This document shows, in pieces, positions 26,286 to 35,120 of a stretch of DNA of 64,000 nucleotides. The notes beneath the pieces are model-generated. The model did no database searches, had not been told where the DNA came from, and was given only the letters and a program-made list of their open reading frames with translations. The stretch covers positions 49,346 to 113,345 of the forward strand of contig DGTP01000006.1 of assembly GCA_002394335.1 (NCBI GenBank). Direction: 5' to 3'. A program made the position numbers and the translations under genes. Source of the DNA: Bacteroidales bacterium UBA4333 (GTDB lineage: Bacteria; Bacteroidota; Bacteroidia; Bacteroidales; Paludibacteraceae). The number at the start of each line of letters is the position of its first letter. Within the stretch, counting starts at the first letter, position 1.

Positions 26286-26356
26286 CCCCTCCCCCCGTAA
26301 GGGTTTCGTAAGGGGTTTGTCAGACTTTTGTCAGACTTTTATCGAGTCACCGATTT
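26286..26356. repeat. Dispersed ~64-bp element, copy 1 (inverted copy at 41703-41766)
   Basis: A C-run, then CCGTAAGGGTTTCGTAAGGG, two tandem TTTGTCAGACT units and TTATCGAGTCACCGATTT. The reverse complement at 41703-41766 differs at about one position. A palindrome TTGTCCCA-N4-TGGGACAA follows 5 bp later here and lies about 60 bp from the other copy as well. Confidence 0.9.
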
Positions 26357-26361
26357 TACTT

Positions 26362-26381
26362 TTGTCCCATCATTGGGACAA
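26362..26381. repeat. Palindrome TTGTCCCA-N4-TGGGACAA, copy 2
   Basis: Perfect 8-bp arms, loop TCAT, ending 17 bp before the ATG of the gene at 26399. Confidence 0.9.
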
Positions 26382-26398
26382 CCAATTACAATTTTACT

Positions 26399-26767
26399 AT
26401 GGAGATAATTTTAACAAACAGATGCGAAGCCCTTACAGGCTCGTTGGGTGCCGGATACGGATATTTTATACAGCGCCGTCGTTCCGGCAAAAAAGAAACA
26501 ACCCGTTTCTTCAGTCAGCGTTCCAAACATTCCCCCATCCCAAGGGACGGACACCTCCGTTTCATCTTGGCGTGCGCCGACTTGGCAAGAATGAGCTTTC
26601 ACATACAGGACATACGCGTCACAAGGGCGGAACTGCAACAGGCCCTCCGCGAAGCCGGCTACGCCACCGCACTCTATGCCCTCACCAAATACGCAGACGA
26701 TTTCCCCGAAGTCTTCGATGCCGGGGACATACGGGAGTTTAATATCAATTACGGACTAAGCATATGA
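26399..26767 (+). CDS. Hypothetical protein, island family
   Basis: 122 residues. MEIILTNRCEALTGSLGAGYGYFIQRR followed by RFFSQRSKHSPIPRDGHLRFILACADLARM and a helical tail forms a pattern I recall from many unnamed Bacteroidales mobile-region proteins. No catalytic motif is visible. Its stop overlaps the next gene's start by 4 bp (ATGA), so the two are translationally coupled and may work together. Confidence 0.6.
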   Translation: MEIILTNRCEALTGSLGAGYGYFIQRRRSGKKETTRFFSQRSKHSPIPRDGHLRFILACADLARMSFHIQDIRVTRAELQQALREAGYATALYALTKYADDFPEVFDAGDIREFNINYGLSI

Positions 26768-27000
26768 ACAACGAGAACAAATATCTGATCAAAACCATCT
26801 ACGACGAGTTGTGTTTCCGCGACTCGTCCTACAAAGGCTTAAAAAACTTTCAGAACCGTTTCAAAACCCTCTATGAGGGCTGGCGTCAGCAGGGCTTGCG
26901 GCACAACACGCGCTCGCGCTTCTTCTATACCAACGCTTGGAAAAGAGGATGGCTACCGGCGGCGGACTGGCTGAGCCTGCGGAACTACATCTTGCAGTAA
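26764..27000 (+). CDS. Small hypothetical protein coupled to the upstream gene
   Basis: 78 residues, basic and rich in aromatics (FRDSSYKGLKNFQNRFKTLYEGWRQQG, RSRFFYTNAWKRGWLPAADW). No signal peptide or known motif. The ATGA overlap with the gene at 26399 indicates coupling. It is the last gene of the island before rmuC on the opposite strand, whose stop is 6 bp away. Confidence 0.55.
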   Translation: MNNENKYLIKTIYDELCFRDSSYKGLKNFQNRFKTLYEGWRQQGLRHNTRSRFFYTNAWKRGWLPAADWLSLRNYILQ

Positions 27001-27006
27001 TCTCTA

Positions 27007-28272
27007 TCACTCCCCTTCCCCGGCTGACAGGGGGAGGGGGTGGACGGTGCTCGCTTTGGCACCAAGCTTGACCAGCTTGCGCGCTGAACCCAGCACGCTC
27101 TGACCGGAAGTGGCTTTCTTCGATACCGACTCATAGGCCTCGTTCACCTTCTCCAGACGCTTACCCAGATCATTGAACTTCTCCATGAAATCCCCTACTC
27201 TGTTCAAAAGCTCCTCCGCCGTGTCGCAGATAGCTTTGTTGTTGGCATTCTGTTTGATCGTCGTCCATGTCACCTGAACAGCCCGTAGTGCCGCATACAG
27301 GTTCTGCTCACCCACGATAAATACACCTTGGTTCATCGCCTCGCGCCAAAGGGTCGGATCTGCTGATAAAGCCAACTGCAACGCACCATCTACCGGCACG
27401 AACATCATCACAAAATCAACACTCTGACGGGGAGAACGGACATAGGCGGCATAGTTCTTCTTTGACAACTCTTTGACATGGTTGCGCACACTGCGCAGAT
27501 GACCCGCAAGAGCCACGGAGCGCCCCTGATCGTCATCCGCGTTGGTGTAATCCACAAAAGCATTGAGCGACACTTTCGAGTCGATGATCAGATCACGAGT
27601 CTCGTCCAGATGCAGGATAATATCGGGCTGCATGCGACGCGAAGACTCGTCCGAAACGATGATATTTCCCGCCGCATCGCGGAGATACTCCTGCGCGTCG
27701 TATTCGAGCCCGCGCTCCAGACCGATGGAGGTCAGAAGCGATTCGATCTTCTGCTCACCCCAGTTGCCCTGGGTCTTGTTCTCGGAGGTAAGGGCATTGC
27801 TCAGCCTCTCCGCACTGTCGGATACTTTCATCGTGGTGGAGACAAGAGTGGCGATCTTCTCCTTGATGGCCTCCGTGGAGGTCTCCTGAGTCGAGCGGTT
27901 CTCCTTGAGAGCTGTCTCCATCCGCTGGATGGTGTCTTTCAGCGGAGAGACGATCTGTTGCATATGGAGACTGTTGGACTCCTGCAACTCGCTCTGCCGC
28001 TGACGGAGCATCTGCTCCGTGGTGGCTTTCATCTCCGCAGACACCTTCGCTAACATCTCCTCGTAGCGTTGTTGCTCGGAGAGAAGTGCCTGCTGATGAT
28101 GGCTCTCAAGGGATGCCAGGGCTTCACGATGCGCCTGTTCCTTGGCGGATAGCAACTCTTGGGCGTAAGTCCGGGCTTCCTCTTTGGCTTGCCGCATATG
28201 TGCGCGGAGCAACAGATAAACCGCCCCGCCGGACAAAATCATTCCTGCTACAAAAGAAATCAAAATCTCCAT
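27007..28272 (-). CDS. rmuC: RmuC-family DNA recombination protein
   Basis: 421 residues from the ATG at 28272, which has AAAGG upstream; the in-frame GTG at 28281 would overlap that ribosome-binding site. An N-terminal transmembrane anchor (ILISFVAGMILSGGAVYLLL) precedes a long coiled coil (about 30-140) and the RmuC nuclease-like domain (NWGEQKIESLL, PDIILHLDETRDLIIDSKVSLNAFVDY, VDFVMMFVPVDGAL). RmuC limits recombination at inverted repeats and is also linked to phage defence in some strains. This is interesting given the local wealth of inverted repeats. It lies downstream of coaE on the same strand. Confidence 0.92.
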   Translation of the reverse strand: MEILISFVAGMILSGGAVYLLLRAHMRQAKEEARTYAQELLSAKEQAHREALASLESHHQQALLSEQQRYEEMLAKVSAEMKATTEQMLRQRQSELQESNSLHMQQIVSPLKDTIQRMETALKENRSTQETSTEAIKEKIATLVSTTMKVSDSAERLSNALTSENKTQGNWGEQKIESLLTSIGLERGLEYDAQEYLRDAAGNIIVSDESSRRMQPDIILHLDETRDLIIDSKVSLNAFVDYTNADDDQGRSVALAGHLRSVRNHVKELSKKNYAAYVRSPRQSVDFVMMFVPVDGALQLALSADPTLWREAMNQGVFIVGEQNLYAALRAVQVTWTTIKQNANNKAICDTAEELLNRVGDFMEKFNDLGKRLEKVNEAYESVSKKATSGQSVLGSARKLVKLGAKASTVHPLPLSAGEGE

Positions 28273-28304
28273 ATTATTCACCTTTCATCTTACATCATTC
28301 ACTT

Positions 28305-28324
28305 TTGTCCCATCATTGGGACAA
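28305..28324. repeat. Palindrome TTGTCCCA-N4-TGGGACAA, copy 3
   Basis: Perfect arms, loop TCAT. It overlaps the coaE stop codon (28313-28315), so the last residues of CoaE are encoded by it, and it lies 33 bp before the rmuC start. Confidence 0.9.
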
Positions 28325-28939
28325 CAGATATTCATTATTCACTATCTCCTCCGCCACTTGCTCGATCGCACGGCTCCCGTCGTTGAGGACACAGATGTCC
28401 GCTCTCCGCCGCAGTTCGTCATCGGACAACTGGTGTTCCATCCGTCGAAGGACATCCGCTTCCGTCATGTTCTTGTCCCTTGCCAACACGCGTGCCAAGC
28501 GTATCTCGCGAGGAGCCAACACCGCTATCACACAGTCGCAGAGGCTGTCTATACCGCTCTCAAAGAGGATAGCCGACTCCACCAGTAGCGGACGCTTCGG
28601 GTAGGCGAGGATATCCGCTTTCACCACCGGGTGCACAAGACCATTGAGCTTCTCCAGCAGGGAGGGATCCGATTTGAGTTTGGATAGCACCGCCTCCGGC
28701 TGATAGCGGTCATGCCGATAGACCTCCTTACCTAACAACTGTTCCACCTCGTGCCTCAGCGAGAGGTCGGACACCAACAGACGCTTTGCCTCGTCGTCGC
28801 TCAGATAGAGGGTATAGCCATACTCCGCCAGACGGCGTGCTATGGTCGATTTGCCACTCCCGATACCTCCGGTGATACCGATGATACCTGACCGGCCGAT
28901 ACTCTCTAAAACTCTTTTACTCTTTGACCGTCCCACCAC
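28313..28939 (-). CDS. coaE: Dephospho-CoA kinase
   Basis: 208 residues. It catalyses the last step of coenzyme A synthesis, phosphorylating the 3'-OH of dephospho-CoA. The Walker A GGIGSGKS is at about 24-31, followed by the family motifs SDDEAKRLL, HPVVKADI and PLLVESAILFESG. The reading frame has no ATG before the P-loop, so the GTG at 28939 is the likely start. This gives about ten extra residues (GRSKSKRVLES) compared with E. coli CoaE. The 3' end runs into a dispersed palindrome. Confidence 0.93.
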   Translation of the reverse strand: MVGRSKSKRVLESIGRSGIIGITGGIGSGKSTIARRLAEYGYTLYLSDDEAKRLLVSDLSLRHEVEQLLGKEVYRHDRYQPEAVLSKLKSDPSLLEKLNGLVHPVVKADILAYPKRPLLVESAILFESGIDSLCDCVIAVLAPREIRLARVLARDKNMTEADVLRRMEHQLSDDELRRRADICVLNDGSRAIEQVAEEIVNNEYLLSQ

Positions 28940-28973
28940 AGATATTAATTATTCATTATTTCATCATCCACTT

Positions 28974-28993
28974 TTGTCCCATCATTGGGACAA
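28974..28993. repeat. Palindrome TTGTCCCA-N4-TGGGACAA, copy 4
   Basis: Perfect arms, loop TCAT, between the MBOAT stop and the coaE start, 35 bp before the latter. Its flank (ATTCATTATTTCATCATCCA) is shared with the copies at 21069 and, in part, 28305. Confidence 0.9.
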
Positions 28994-29006
28994 CCCCCAT
29001 TATCCA

Positions 29007-30932
29007 TCAGAACTGGAAATAGATAAACGGCTGCGCCTCTGCCATCACAAACTGGTAGATCACCACGATCGTCACCACCACTACGCCCACCATCAGCGGT
29101 AACGGCATCCGTGCAAAATAGAGACGGTAATATTGTTTCCATTTGGCAGGCAGCCAGTGGATGATCATTCCTAAGACAAACGCCCATACCACGGTGCGGT
29201 ACTCATGGCAGAAGGGAGCAATGATCGAGTTGTCCCACGCACCGCCGATCTGATTGACCATGTTCTTTGCCGTCTCCCATGCCACCTTGTTAGCCGTAGC
29301 CGGATCCAGATTGGAGCCTGAACGGAAGAAGAGACGGGTAAACGTGATAAAGGTGAATGTCTGCAACACTGCCCAAGCCGTAGCCATATAGCCCGGCAGA
29401 GAGCGGAGGTGTTCCATCGCAGGCACGGCTGCACGCGCCTTGGCAAGCAGACCGTATTCCTCCAGAAGAAAATAGACATACCGCACCAGCGTTCCCGCCC
29501 AGACGATAGCCGTCCAGACGGCAAACATGTTGATCACAGGCTCAGGATCGATCATATGCCAGACAAGCAAAACCAACAGTCCAGCCGTCATCAGACAGTA
29601 ACGCAGATGCCAGTTCATGATACGCCAGAACTTGTTGACGATCATGCCGATGCCGTTGATACCTCCCCAGATCACAAAGTTCCAACTCGCACCATGCCAC
29701 AAACCGCCAAGAATCTGGGTGATAAATGAGTTTAGGTTGGCATAGAGGAGTTTGCGGTGGGAGGGATACCGCTTGGTCGCCCAGGCAATCACTGCCGCCA
29801 AAACGGCAATAACAATCAGCCCCCACCAGGAACCGGTCAGCACCAAGGTCACCAAACCGATGATAATCATCCATATGACAGTACCCGCTCCCATGGAGCG
29901 GTTGCCGCCCAGCGGAATATAGAGATACGACTTGAGCCACGAACCGAGACTGATATGCCAACGCCTCCAGAACTCCTGAGGGTTTTGGGACTTATAGGGC
30001 GAGTTGAAGTTCTTGGGCAGATAGAAGCCCATGAGCATCGCCACACCGATAGCTATGTCCGTATATCCGGAGAAATCGGCATAGACCTGCAAGGAGTAGG
30101 CAAAGAGTGCAAAAAGGTTCTCAAAACCGCTGAAGAGCAACGGGTGACCGAAAACCCGGTCGATGATATTCACCGCCAGAAAATCGGAGAGGATAATCTT
30201 CTTCGCCAAACCGTTCAGTATCCAGAACACCGCCAGACCGAACTGTCTCCGGCCGAGATAGAACGGCTTGTAGAGCTGAGGTATAAAATCCGCCGCACGC
30301 ACTATCGGACCTGCCACCAGTTGCGGGAAGAACGCTACATAGAAACCGAAATCAAGCAGGTTCTTGACGGGCTTGATATGTCCGCGGAAGACATCCGCCG
30401 TATAGGAGATGACCTGGAAGGTGAAGAACGATATGCCTACCGGCAACACGATCTGGTCAACCTTGAACAGACCCGACTCGCTAAAGCCGTTACCTACATA
30501 TGCGAAGATGTCAAACACCCGGAAAGAGGCACCAAAAAGATCGTTGACCATATTGGTGAAGAAATAGGCGTATTTGAAATACACCAGTATGCCGAGGTCG
30601 ATCACCACCGAGAGGATAAGCCATGCCTTCGCCCTGTTGCGCCGTTCGCGGTTGCGATAAACCTGTTGCGCAATAAGCCAGTCGCTGCAGGTGACGAAAA
30701 GCAGGATAAGCAGAAACAAGCCGCTGGTCTTGTAGTAGAAGAACCAGCTCACGAACATCAGATATACATTGCGCAAGTGCATCCTTTTGCGGGACTGCTC
30801 ACCATGGCAACCGTATTGTATGATCAGCGCAAAAAGCGCATAAACCAACGCAAAGAACGCCCAGAAATAGAACTGCGTGAAAAGCAGAGGGCTGTCCTGA
30901 TTAAATGCAAATATATGTTTGAAGAACTCCAT
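29007..30932 (-). CDS. MBOAT-family O-acyltransferase (AlgI-like)
   Basis: 641 residues with about 12 transmembrane helices. The central part is the AlgI/DltB signature: PQLVAGPIVRAADFIPQL, FSGYTDIAIGVAMLMGF, PKNFNSPYKSQNPQEFWRRWHISLGSWLKSYLYIPLGGNR and the catalytic-His segment GGLWHGASWNFVIWG. Such proteins pass an acyl, usually acetyl, group across the membrane to an envelope polymer. The SGNH protein gene just upstream (17-bp gap) is the natural partner that completes transfer. The polymer cannot be told from sequence. Confidence 0.92.
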   Translation of the reverse strand: MEFFKHIFAFNQDSPLLFTQFYFWAFFALVYALFALIIQYGCHGEQSRKRMHLRNVYLMFVSWFFYYKTSGLFLLILLFVTCSDWLIAQQVYRNRERRNRAKAWLILSVVIDLGILVYFKYAYFFTNMVNDLFGASFRVFDIFAYVGNGFSESGLFKVDQIVLPVGISFFTFQVISYTADVFRGHIKPVKNLLDFGFYVAFFPQLVAGPIVRAADFIPQLYKPFYLGRRQFGLAVFWILNGLAKKIILSDFLAVNIIDRVFGHPLLFSGFENLFALFAYSLQVYADFSGYTDIAIGVAMLMGFYLPKNFNSPYKSQNPQEFWRRWHISLGSWLKSYLYIPLGGNRSMGAGTVIWMIIIGLVTLVLTGSWWGLIVIAVLAAVIAWATKRYPSHRKLLYANLNSFITQILGGLWHGASWNFVIWGGINGIGMIVNKFWRIMNWHLRYCLMTAGLLVLLVWHMIDPEPVINMFAVWTAIVWAGTLVRYVYFLLEEYGLLAKARAAVPAMEHLRSLPGYMATAWAVLQTFTFITFTRLFFRSGSNLDPATANKVAWETAKNMVNQIGGAWDNSIIAPFCHEYRTVVWAFVLGMIIHWLPAKWKQYYRLYFARMPLPLMVGVVVVTIVVIYQFVMAEAQPFIYFQF

Positions 30933-30949
30933 CTGTACTTGTTTTTTTA

Positions 30950-32299
30950 TTACAAACGCCCTTTATTCCCTTTAGTCATCTGTCTCCCTTTCTCCAGCCA
31001 CTGCGCAAGCAACGTAGCCGCCTTGACGGCACCGTTGGGCGTGAAGTGGATTCCGTCATTCCCTGCCAGGTTCTGGTTCTGCCATGTCAGCATACTGTTG
31101 CGTCCGCCCATGGCATGATACAGGGAGAAATAGCCGATACGCTCTTCCTGCGCCATCCGGAGCAGTTTACGGTCCATATATGCCACACCTTCGTTGCTCT
31201 GCGACTTGCCGCCGCGACGAACCAACATGTCACTCGGACCGATGAACAGGATCGAGGCTTCGGGTGCACACTCCTTCATCATCTGCACCTGCTTGCGCAA
31301 CTGCTCCACAAAATGGCTGATCGTGGCATGGCTGTTGTTGCCGATGGCATTGCCGCCGAACTGCAAGATGATAAGACGGGTGTTGGTTGCCTGATAATAG
31401 TCGGCACACTGCTGACGGTTCATAGAGGTGAAGACTGCGCCGGCGCATCCCCGCATCGGTATATTATCCACCATCACACCCGTAGGCGTCTCCAGCGAGA
31501 AACCGTAAACCTTGCCCTTGCCGGCAAAAGCCAGTGACACTGAACGGGTACTGTCAGGAAGAGTGATCAGTTGTTGGGAATGGACTGTCTGCCCCTTTGC
31601 CGTCATGGTGATTCCGGGGTCGGCTACCAGACGGGCACGGGTGAAGAAACGCTCCGTAGCCGTAGAGTCGCTGCCGGAAGAGACACGCACCTCTATGCGT
31701 TCCGAACCGGAGACGAGACTGTTGTCCATGGTTGCCACCTGGCCCATCACGCCATACAAGCCGTCGGAACGGCGGAAGTCCCTGGGACCATAGACCATGT
31801 GCCGGCGCGGCCCCTGTTTGGCTGTCTGACGGACACCGTTGATATAAAGTCCCTGAGTCACGGTACGCATGGCTATAGTCTGGTGCAAGGGCAAAAGTCC
31901 TACACCTCCCCCACCGAAACGCGACTGCAGATCGCGGCGTAAGGTCATTGACATACGATCTTCCTCTATCTGCGAATCGCCATAGTGCACCACACGCACC
32001 GCCTTGGTACGGGTACTGTCCAGAGAACGATAGAACGAGCTGAGATAATAACGGGTGTCGGTAATAGTATCCACCACATCGGATTCTATTGCCACGGGGG
32101 CGACAGTGTCCACCGAAGCCAACGGCTCATCCGGATCATAGGCCGTCGTATCCGCCTCCAACTCTAACATCTCGCTCATCGTAGGCCACTGGAGATCCAG
32201 ATGAATACCTCCTTCCGGCACTACCAGCGAGAAGAAAGCCAAGATAGCTATCACCAAAAAATATAAGCCTGCTATCTGGCTGGGTTTCATTGATTTCAT
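30950..32299 (-). CDS. Membrane-anchored SGNH/GDSL-family acyl-transfer protein
   Basis: 449 residues. An N-terminal transmembrane anchor (IAGLYFLVIAILAFFSLVV) and an acidic linker precede an SGNH fold with block I HYGDSQIEEDRM, a block III-like QFGGNAIGNN and the catalytic DGIHFTPNGA (Asp-x-x-His) near the C-terminus. This is the AlgX/AlgJ- or DltD-like partner of the MBOAT gene that follows, taking the acyl group onto a polymer in the periplasm. Its ATG overlaps the trkH stop (TAATG), implying coupling to the potassium-uptake operon. Confidence 0.85.
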   Translation of the reverse strand: MKSMKPSQIAGLYFLVIAILAFFSLVVPEGGIHLDLQWPTMSEMLELEADTTAYDPDEPLASVDTVAPVAIESDVVDTITDTRYYLSSFYRSLDSTRTKAVRVVHYGDSQIEEDRMSMTLRRDLQSRFGGGGVGLLPLHQTIAMRTVTQGLYINGVRQTAKQGPRRHMVYGPRDFRRSDGLYGVMGQVATMDNSLVSGSERIEVRVSSGSDSTATERFFTRARLVADPGITMTAKGQTVHSQQLITLPDSTRSVSLAFAGKGKVYGFSLETPTGVMVDNIPMRGCAGAVFTSMNRQQCADYYQATNTRLIILQFGGNAIGNNSHATISHFVEQLRKQVQMMKECAPEASILFIGPSDMLVRRGGKSQSNEGVAYMDRKLLRMAQEERIGYFSLYHAMGGRNSMLTWQNQNLAGNDGIHFTPNGAVKAATLLAQWLEKGRQMTKGNKGRL

Positions 32300-33798
32300 T
32301 ATTTACGCCAAAGTTCTTTACTAAACAACAATAATACCGTGAAGATCTCCAGACGGCCGATGAGCATTACAAACGTCATCGTCCATTTGGCTACCGACGG
32401 ATAGTTAACATACGAACCTAAGGGACCGAACTGGCCGATAGACACGCCTACATTGCCTATACCGGAGACCGCTGTCCCGATAGCCTCGTCAAACGCCACT
32501 CCGGAGGCGCAGAAGACCAGAGAAGCCGAGATGATTATCACAATGTAGAAAAACATGAATGCCATGACATTACTCGTGGTCTGCTCGCTGACCGTACGGC
32601 CGTTGAAACGGACTGGAATGACGGCATTGGGATGGACACGCCGCTTCAGTTCGGTCATCGCCGACTTGGCAAAGATGCCTATGCGCACCCATTTGATACC
32701 ACCGGCAGTAGAGCCTGACGAGGCACCGGTGAACATCATAAAGAACACAAACGCCCATAGCAGTTTAGGCCAGGTCATATAGTCCGAGGCGGCGAAGCCG
32801 GTACTGGTGACTGCCGATGTCACCATGAAGAACCCCTTGCGCAGCGCCCTCTCCGCCATTCCGGCTGTAGGCATGTCAAATGCCACACGCTGCCAGTCGT
32901 GCTCCAAACCGTAGTGGATAAACAGCCCCGTTGCCAGAAACAGTGTTGCCACTATAACCGCTATCGAGTACCAACGCGACTCCTCGTCCTTGAAGATTCG
33001 GGAAGGACGGCCGCGGAACAGAAGGATGAGCTGTGTGAAATTCAGACCCGACAGGAACATGAACACCGCCGTTGTCCACTGGATAGCGGCATTGTAGTCG
33101 ATCATGGAGTTGTTGCGGGTGGAGAAGCCTCCGGTAGAGATCGTTGACATCGAGTGGCAGAGGGCGTCGAAAGAAGGCATGCCTTCCCAAAAAAGCAGTG
33201 CCGTCTGTCCGGCTGTGAGCAGGATATAGGTCACCCACATATGTTTCGCCGTGTCGGCTATGCGGGGACTCAGTTTCTCATAACTGACACCTGTCACCTC
33301 CGCCGAATAAAGTTGCATGCCGCCCAAGCCGAACATCGGCAGGATGGCTACCGACAGAACTATTATTCCCATTCCCCCTATCCATTGCATCATGGCGCGC
33401 CAGAGGAGTACCGAACGGGGCAGACTCTCAACATCGGCGCAGACGGTGGCACCCGTCGTGGTGAACCCCGCCATGGTCTCGAACCAACAGTCGGTCAGGG
33501 AAGGCAACACGCCGCTCAACCAGAAAGGCAACATTCCGAAGACGGAGAACACCACCCACACGGATGCCACGATGACATACCCTTCGCGCTCACCTACCTT
33601 TTTCTGCGCTCCCCTGCCTGCCAGAAGGAAGACATGCGCCGCAAGATAGGTCAGCACCGTTGACACCAGCCAGGCGCCGAAAGACGGCTCCTCGTTGAGC
33701 CACGCATAGAGCGTCGGAACCGCCATGAATAGCGATTCTATCACCATCAGCGCACCCAGGGAGCGGAATACTATTTTGCCGTTAAATACCTTTGTCAT
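32299..33798 (-). CDS. trkH: TrkH-family potassium uptake channel subunit
   Basis: 499 residues, multi-helix membrane protein. Four pore repeats are visible through their filter-like loops: FTTTGATVC, STGGFSTRNNS, SSGSTAGG and GNVGVSIGQFG. It forms the K+ pathway of the Trk system, gated by TrkA in the cytosol. The start overlaps the trkA stop by 4 bp (ATGA), and the SGNH gene start overlaps its own stop, so three different functions share one tightly packed transcript. Confidence 0.95.
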   Translation of the reverse strand: MTKVFNGKIVFRSLGALMVIESLFMAVPTLYAWLNEEPSFGAWLVSTVLTYLAAHVFLLAGRGAQKKVGEREGYVIVASVWVVFSVFGMLPFWLSGVLPSLTDCWFETMAGFTTTGATVCADVESLPRSVLLWRAMMQWIGGMGIIVLSVAILPMFGLGGMQLYSAEVTGVSYEKLSPRIADTAKHMWVTYILLTAGQTALLFWEGMPSFDALCHSMSTISTGGFSTRNNSMIDYNAAIQWTTAVFMFLSGLNFTQLILLFRGRPSRIFKDEESRWYSIAVIVATLFLATGLFIHYGLEHDWQRVAFDMPTAGMAERALRKGFFMVTSAVTSTGFAASDYMTWPKLLWAFVFFMMFTGASSGSTAGGIKWVRIGIFAKSAMTELKRRVHPNAVIPVRFNGRTVSEQTTSNVMAFMFFYIVIIISASLVFCASGVAFDEAIGTAVSGIGNVGVSIGQFGPLGSYVNYPSVAKWTMTFVMLIGRLEIFTVLLLFSKELWRK

Positions 33799-35120
33799 TT
33801 GAAGAACCGTTCCAGTTTACGCAACGCATGACTTTTACAGAACACCACCACCTGGTCGCCGGGCAAGATCCGGGTGTCGCCATTGACGAGGATACCCTCA
33901 CCGGCACGGACTATACCGCCTATGTTGGCATCCGAAGGCAGATCCAGATTCTTGATACAGTCGGAGGTGATCGGCGCTCCCTCTTTGGCAGCGAACTCCA
34001 CCACCTCGGCATCGGCATTCGCCAGATTGCGGACATTTGCCCCTAAAAGCATCTGGTAGATATACGAGGCGGTTATGGTCTTCTTGTTAAGCACAGCCCC
34101 TATATCCAAGCCCTCAGCCATGGGGATATAATCAATACTCTCTATCTCGGCGATGGTCTTGCGCACACCAAAGCGTTTGGCGGCAAGGCAGGCAAAGATA
34201 TTACTCTCACTGCTCTCCATGACCGCCACCACGGCGTCCGCATCCTGGATCCCTTCGTTGATAAGGGTCTCCATGTCGGATGCCTCGGCATGGATCACCA
34301 GAGCATCCGGAAGTTTCTCGGATATATACTGGCATTGCTTGCGGTCAGGCTCGATGATCTTCACCTCCTTGCCCTCCGGCAGCGACATGACCGCTTTGAG
34401 GGTAATCCTTCCGCCGCCGAAGAAGACGATGTTCTTGATCTCGCGCTTGGGTTTGCCCATCTGCTCACGCATGAAATGGATCTGCTCCCTGGTGCAGATG
34501 GCATAGACCAGATCGCCCTCCTGCACACAGTCGTCACCGTTAGGGATGATCGTCTCGTTAAGACGCTTGATCGCCACAATGCGGTAGTTGCCGTGGCTGT
34601 AATACCCCGAACGGAAAGGTTTCCCGATAACCGGCGCACCGGTTCTGATCTTCACCACGCAGAGCTCCAAAGCCCCTTCACAGAGGGTGAAATGGTAGCG
34701 CATCCAATTGGTACGGAGCGACTCGACGATGTTATTCGCCGCCAAGACCTCCGGATAGATCAGATGATTGAGTCCCATCTTCTCGAAGAACTTGCGGTTC
34801 TCAGGCAACAGGTACTCGTAGTTGTCTATCCGCGCCAAGGTGCGCTTGGCACCTAAGGAGTTGGCTATCAGACAGGCGGTCATATTCTCCGTCTCATGAG
34901 GGGTAACGGAGATGAAAAGATCGCAGTTCTTCACCCCCAGGTCATTGAGGTCATGAATAGAGGTGGGATTGCCGACCTTGGTCAGTATATCGTATGTGGC
35001 ACTCAGGTCGCCCAAGTTCTCAGCCGACTCGTCGAGCAGACTGATCTCCATATTCTCGCGGGAGAGCAGTTTGGCCAAGTGTGTGCCTACTTCTCCAGCA
35101 CCTGCAATAATGATTCGCAT
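33795..35120 (-). CDS. trkA: TrkA, NAD-binding gating subunit of Trk potassium uptake
   Basis: 441 residues with two RCK units. The first Rossmann motif is MRIIIAGAGEVGTHLAKLL and the second is NIVFFGGGRITLKAV at about residue 225, each followed by a TrkA-C domain (for example APITSDCIKNLDLPSDANIGGIVRAGEGILVNGD). It binds NAD(H)/ATP and regulates TrkH. Its N-terminal coding part overlaps the 3' end of dxs by 34 bp, and its stop overlaps the trkH start. Confidence 0.95.
   Translation of the reverse strand: MRIIIAGAGEVGTHLAKLLSRENMEISLLDESAENLGDLSATYDILTKVGNPTSIHDLNDLGVKNCDLFISVTPHETENMTACLIANSLGAKRTLARIDNYEYLLPENRKFFEKMGLNHLIYPEVLAANNIVESLRTNWMRYHFTLCEGALELCVVKIRTGAPVIGKPFRSGYYSHGNYRIVAIKRLNETIIPNGDDCVQEGDLVYAICTREQIHFMREQMGKPKREIKNIVFFGGGRITLKAVMSLPEGKEVKIIEPDRKQCQYISEKLPDALVIHAEASDMETLINEGIQDADAVVAVMESSESNIFACLAAKRFGVRKTIAEIESIDYIPMAEGLDIGAVLNKKTITASYIYQMLLGANVRNLANADAEVVEFAAKEGAPITSDCIKNLDLPSDANIGGIVRAGEGILVNGDTRILPGDQVVVFCKSHALRKLERFFK

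Noticed and set aside
19618..27000. A complete prophage or integrative element
   Set aside because: There is no integrase, terminase, portal, capsid or relaxase, and no att-like duplication of a tRNA end was found; only small accessory genes and nucleases are present.
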